NCBI RefSeq assembly: GCF_014172405.1
Contig: NZ_WNXC01000001.1
Location: 806,001-870,000 of the forward strand
Source: Pedobacter gandavensis
GTDB lineage: Bacteria; Bacteroidota; Bacteroidia; Sphingobacteriales; Sphingobacteriaceae
Length of the DNA stretch: 64,000 bases
Direction: 5' to 3'
This document shows positions 61,767-64,000 of the stretch, in pieces. The translations under genes were made by a program, and so were the position numbers. Each line of letters starts with the position of its first letter. Positions within the stretch are counted from its first letter, which is position 1. A model generated the notes under the pieces. It made no database searches. It was not told the DNA's origin and was given only the letters and a program-made list of their open reading frames with translations.

Positions 61767-64000
61767 TCTACATATATTATTGTTTCCATTAACGAGGTTT
61801 TAACCACACTATAGCCCCAAGGCAAAGTTTGGAGCAGCACATCATAGCCCCTTGGTTCCACCCGCAAACTCCAATCCCCGGCTTCATTCCTCAACAAGCC
61901 ATCGCGTTTTAAAAATGAGCCTCTGAAATTACTATGAGATGAATTTTTCATTTGCGCCCACATGGAGAGCACTGCGGAAATAAAATCTTCACAATGCTGC
62001 AATTGAGCAGTGCTAAGCGACACAGATAAAGGGACTGGGGCTTTTACGGGCCAGCCACAAAGAATCTTACTAAGGATCAACATATCTTCAGCATGCTCCA
62101 GCTCCCCATCAATCAAAAACTGTAAAGCGTGTATGGCCTTAAATCTTGCTTTTTTTGAAATAAACTTCCCTTCTTTCAAGAGCCCAAGGTTAGCGAAAAA
62201 GGTTTTAAGGTATGGATGCAGCAATACCAATCCCGCATTATGGACTAAAAATGATACTCCAGAAAGTTCAAAATCATTTTCAAAAGAAGTATACTTAGGC
62301 GAGCTATCTGCGACTTCAAATGACGAAGGATGGTTTGCATTAAAAAACTCTAAATCAGCTTCAAGAAACTGTTTTTCAACCTGATCACGCGCTAGAAATC
62401 CAACTGAAAACCTGGTAATTTCAGTTCTAATCAATTTTGGTACCGCTTGAAATAATACCTTGTTTGGTACTTCAGAAGAAATTGCTTTTAAAAGCTGTCG
62501 GAAGATGACATTGCGTTTTGATGCCAGAAATTTTAATAATCCACTAAAAAAGCCAGCTGCATCAGTAAAACGTTCCTGGCTCGTCAGCTGCAACAAGAAA
62601 AACTCTTTGAACAAAATTGCCAAATGCTCTTTCTCCAAACTATCGTTCATCTGCGCTACCATCCAGTGATATGCCCCTTTACTCGCTACCAGTTCTTCGG
62701 CATTCCAACTTGCATACTCCTGGTCCATGATTTTCATAATATCTTCGATGGCGCTTCTTTTAGCCATGTAGCTTCTCAGCTGTGTATTTGCCAATAGCTC
62801 AAGAAAAATTTTAGTGCGATTCTCCTTTACTTCCGAGAAAACGGCAAGTATATTGAGCTCCTTATGGCTAAACGCGCGATGAAATCCCCAATCTGTAAAA
62901 GCATTCAACAGCTGTTTGTCGACAAAACGCTCCAGAATTTTTGAAATCTCCACATCCTCCTCTGGCAAGTAAACTAATTTCAATAATTTAACAATTGCTT
63001 GTCCTTGGAAAGCTGCCTTTTGAAATATCTCCGAAAGACTTAACTGATGTCCTTTATTGGCGATCTTGATCAATTGTCTTAAAAGCGCAAGCTCCGCTCT
63101 TGCGTTGCTAAAAGCATAATGTGAGGGCAATGAGCCAGTAGACATGAAATGTCTGATCGCCCTTAAAGCCAGCTGACTATCATTTATAATCCAGCCATCA
63201 GGTAAGTTTTGAGTATTCTTGAAAATATGATTAAGTATCTCCAACGCCTTGACTGCATCCCCTGTTGAAAAAGTTTGCCATTGTTTCTGGCCTGACTTAT
63301 ATAAAATTGCTTCCAGAATTTCTAATGCTTGTTGCTCAGATACCAATGGTGGTAGATCCGACACCCAGGCGGAACTATTCAATGAAAACCAATACTTCCT
63401 GATATAATCACTTAAATTGAGACGCAGCTGCTGACTCTCATTTTCAGTAAAACCATACTGATCAGGTAAATGCCCAAACTGCAAGAAATAATGTAAAACT
63501 TTAAAGCTCTCTGCATTGGAATCCTTGCTTTTATATATTAACTGATCATTCAACCAAGCATCAATAAACATTAGCTGATCAGATTGTTGTAAGCGTTCAT
63601 GATAATCAAAATCCGGTAAAATCCTTTTGGCAAGAAACTCTTTATCGCCCAGAAAATTACGCAGTAAATTATCGAATTCTATTACCCGAGCTTTAGGAGC
63701 CTTAGCCATTACAGAAAGTAATTGTCTGATCAATTGAACCGGACTTAGTCCAGCAAATGCCGAAACATAATGAATCGAAGCTTCAAAAAAACGGTCCACC
63801 CTCAAACCAGCATAACCAGCGGCCTCGAATTCCGTCAAGAACACGCTGGCAAGCGTTTTTTCTATCCTTAAAAGATCATGACTTGAGAACACTTTTGAAA
63901 ATTTCTCGATCAGGTAACGAAATGCAACATATCCCTTTCCTGATTCAGGGAAAAGCTTAGCAAGTCCCGCAATAAGCGCTTCCCCAGATAACAAGATCAG
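61757..64000 (-). CDS. Contractile injection system tape-measure-type protein (5' end beyond window)
   Basis: The frame is open to the right edge, so only the C-terminal 747 or so residues are present; no real start codon can be given. The sequence is almost all helical, with a middle part of repeated blocks such as ALRAIRHFMSTGSLPSHYAF and HYFLQFGHLPDQYGFTENES. The C-terminus is diagnostic of the CIS_TMP family: LVHNAGLVLLHPYLKTFFAN, ALQFLIDGELEHAEDMLILS, KILCGWPVKAPVPL, GSFLKRDGLL, WSLRVEPRGYDVLLQTLPWG and the ending IIYVEWI. In eCIS particles this type of protein sets sheath length or is otherwise structural; it stands before the AAA+ gene, the same order as afp14-afp15. Confidence 0.9.
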   Translation of the reverse strand: MILLSGEALIAGLAKLFPESGKGYVAFRYLIEKFSKVFSSHDLLRIEKTLASVFLTEFEAAGYAGLRVDRFFEASIHYVSAFAGLSPVQLIRQLLSVMAKAPKARVIEFDNLLRNFLGDKEFLAKRILPDFDYHERLQQSDQLMFIDAWLNDQLIYKSKDSNAESFKVLHYFLQFGHLPDQYGFTENESQQLRLNLSDYIRKYWFSLNSSAWVSDLPPLVSEQQALEILEAILYKSGQKQWQTFSTGDAVKALEILNHIFKNTQNLPDGWIINDSQLALRAIRHFMSTGSLPSHYAFSNARAELALLRQLIKIANKGHQLSLSEIFQKAAFQGQAIVKLLKLVYLPEEDVEISKILERFVDKQLLNAFTDWGFHRAFSHKELNILAVFSEVKENRTKIFLELLANTQLRSYMAKRSAIEDIMKIMDQEYASWNAEELVASKGAYHWMVAQMNDSLEKEHLAILFKEFFLLQLTSQERFTDAAGFFSGLLKFLASKRNVIFRQLLKAISSEVPNKVLFQAVPKLIRTEITRFSVGFLARDQVEKQFLEADLEFFNANHPSSFEVADSSPKYTSFENDFELSGVSFLVHNAGLVLLHPYLKTFFANLGLLKEGKFISKKARFKAIHALQFLIDGELEHAEDMLILSKILCGWPVKAPVPLSVSLSTAQLQHCEDFISAVLSMWAQMKNSSHSNFRGSFLKRDGLLRNEAGDWSLRVEPRGYDVLLQTLPWGYSVVKTSLMETIIYVEWI

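Overview
The window reads as chromosome of a Gram-negative Bacteroidetes bacterium, most likely a member of the Sphingobacteriaceae close to Pedobacter (genus is an inference). Reasons: a SusC/SusD pair with FecR and an ECF sigma factor, many lipoproteins with short lipoboxes, DUF4142, DUF6515 and PCMD proteins, TANNTTTG-type promoter elements, AT-rich leaders without clear Shine-Dalgarno sequences, and moderate to low GC.

Layout. 1-2.1 kb: end of a BamA/TamA-type outer membrane protein and a convergent membrane acyltransferase. 2.1-9.9 kb: a nutrient-uptake locus (small lipoprotein, SusD, SusC with STN domain, FecR anti-sigma, divergent ECF sigma factor). 10-16.5 kb: a stress-type DUF4142 lipoprotein, then a complete xylose module: LacI-type regulator, a palindromic operator, xylulokinase, xylose isomerase and a sodium/sugar symporter. 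16.7-34.5 kb: mixed housekeeping and envelope genes: beta-barrel plus PCMD lipoprotein, GGT-family hydrolase, MFS exporter, membrane-anchored AraC regulator, repeat-rich DUF6515 protein, ABC exporter, Na+/H+ antiporter, serine hydrolase, glycine-zipper lipoprotein, APH(6)-type kinase, beta-hydroxyacid dehydrogenase, TlpA-like protein. 34.6-38.2 kb: a nitric oxide defence unit (flavohemoglobin plus an NsrR-type Rrf2 regulator behind a perfect 27-bp palindromic operator), MsrA and a GNAT enzyme. 38.2-46.6 kb: SF1 helicase, CoA-transferase, AraC regulator and a divergent TolC/EmrA/EmrB-like tripartite efflux operon.

46.8-54.1 kb looks like a small acquired island: it begins at a tRNA-Lys(TTT), is followed by the remnant of a tyrosine recombinase N-terminus, and carries AT-richer genes for a sugar dehydrogenase, its cytochrome c and two secreted parallel beta-helix (GH28-like) pectin enzymes. 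54.3-59.7 kb: LpxR-family lipid A deacylase, a hypothetical protein, a TlpA-like thioredoxin, a seven-haem cytochrome c and a second serine hydrolase.

59.8-64.0 kb, on the minus strand and running off the right edge, is the 3' end of an extracellular contractile injection system (eCIS) locus: a CIS tape-measure-type protein, an AAA+ ATPase overlapping it by 10 bases, and a small DUF4157 protein with an HExxH zinc motif that is a candidate cargo. This is the most striking system in the window; its sheath, tube and baseplate genes should lie just beyond base 64000.
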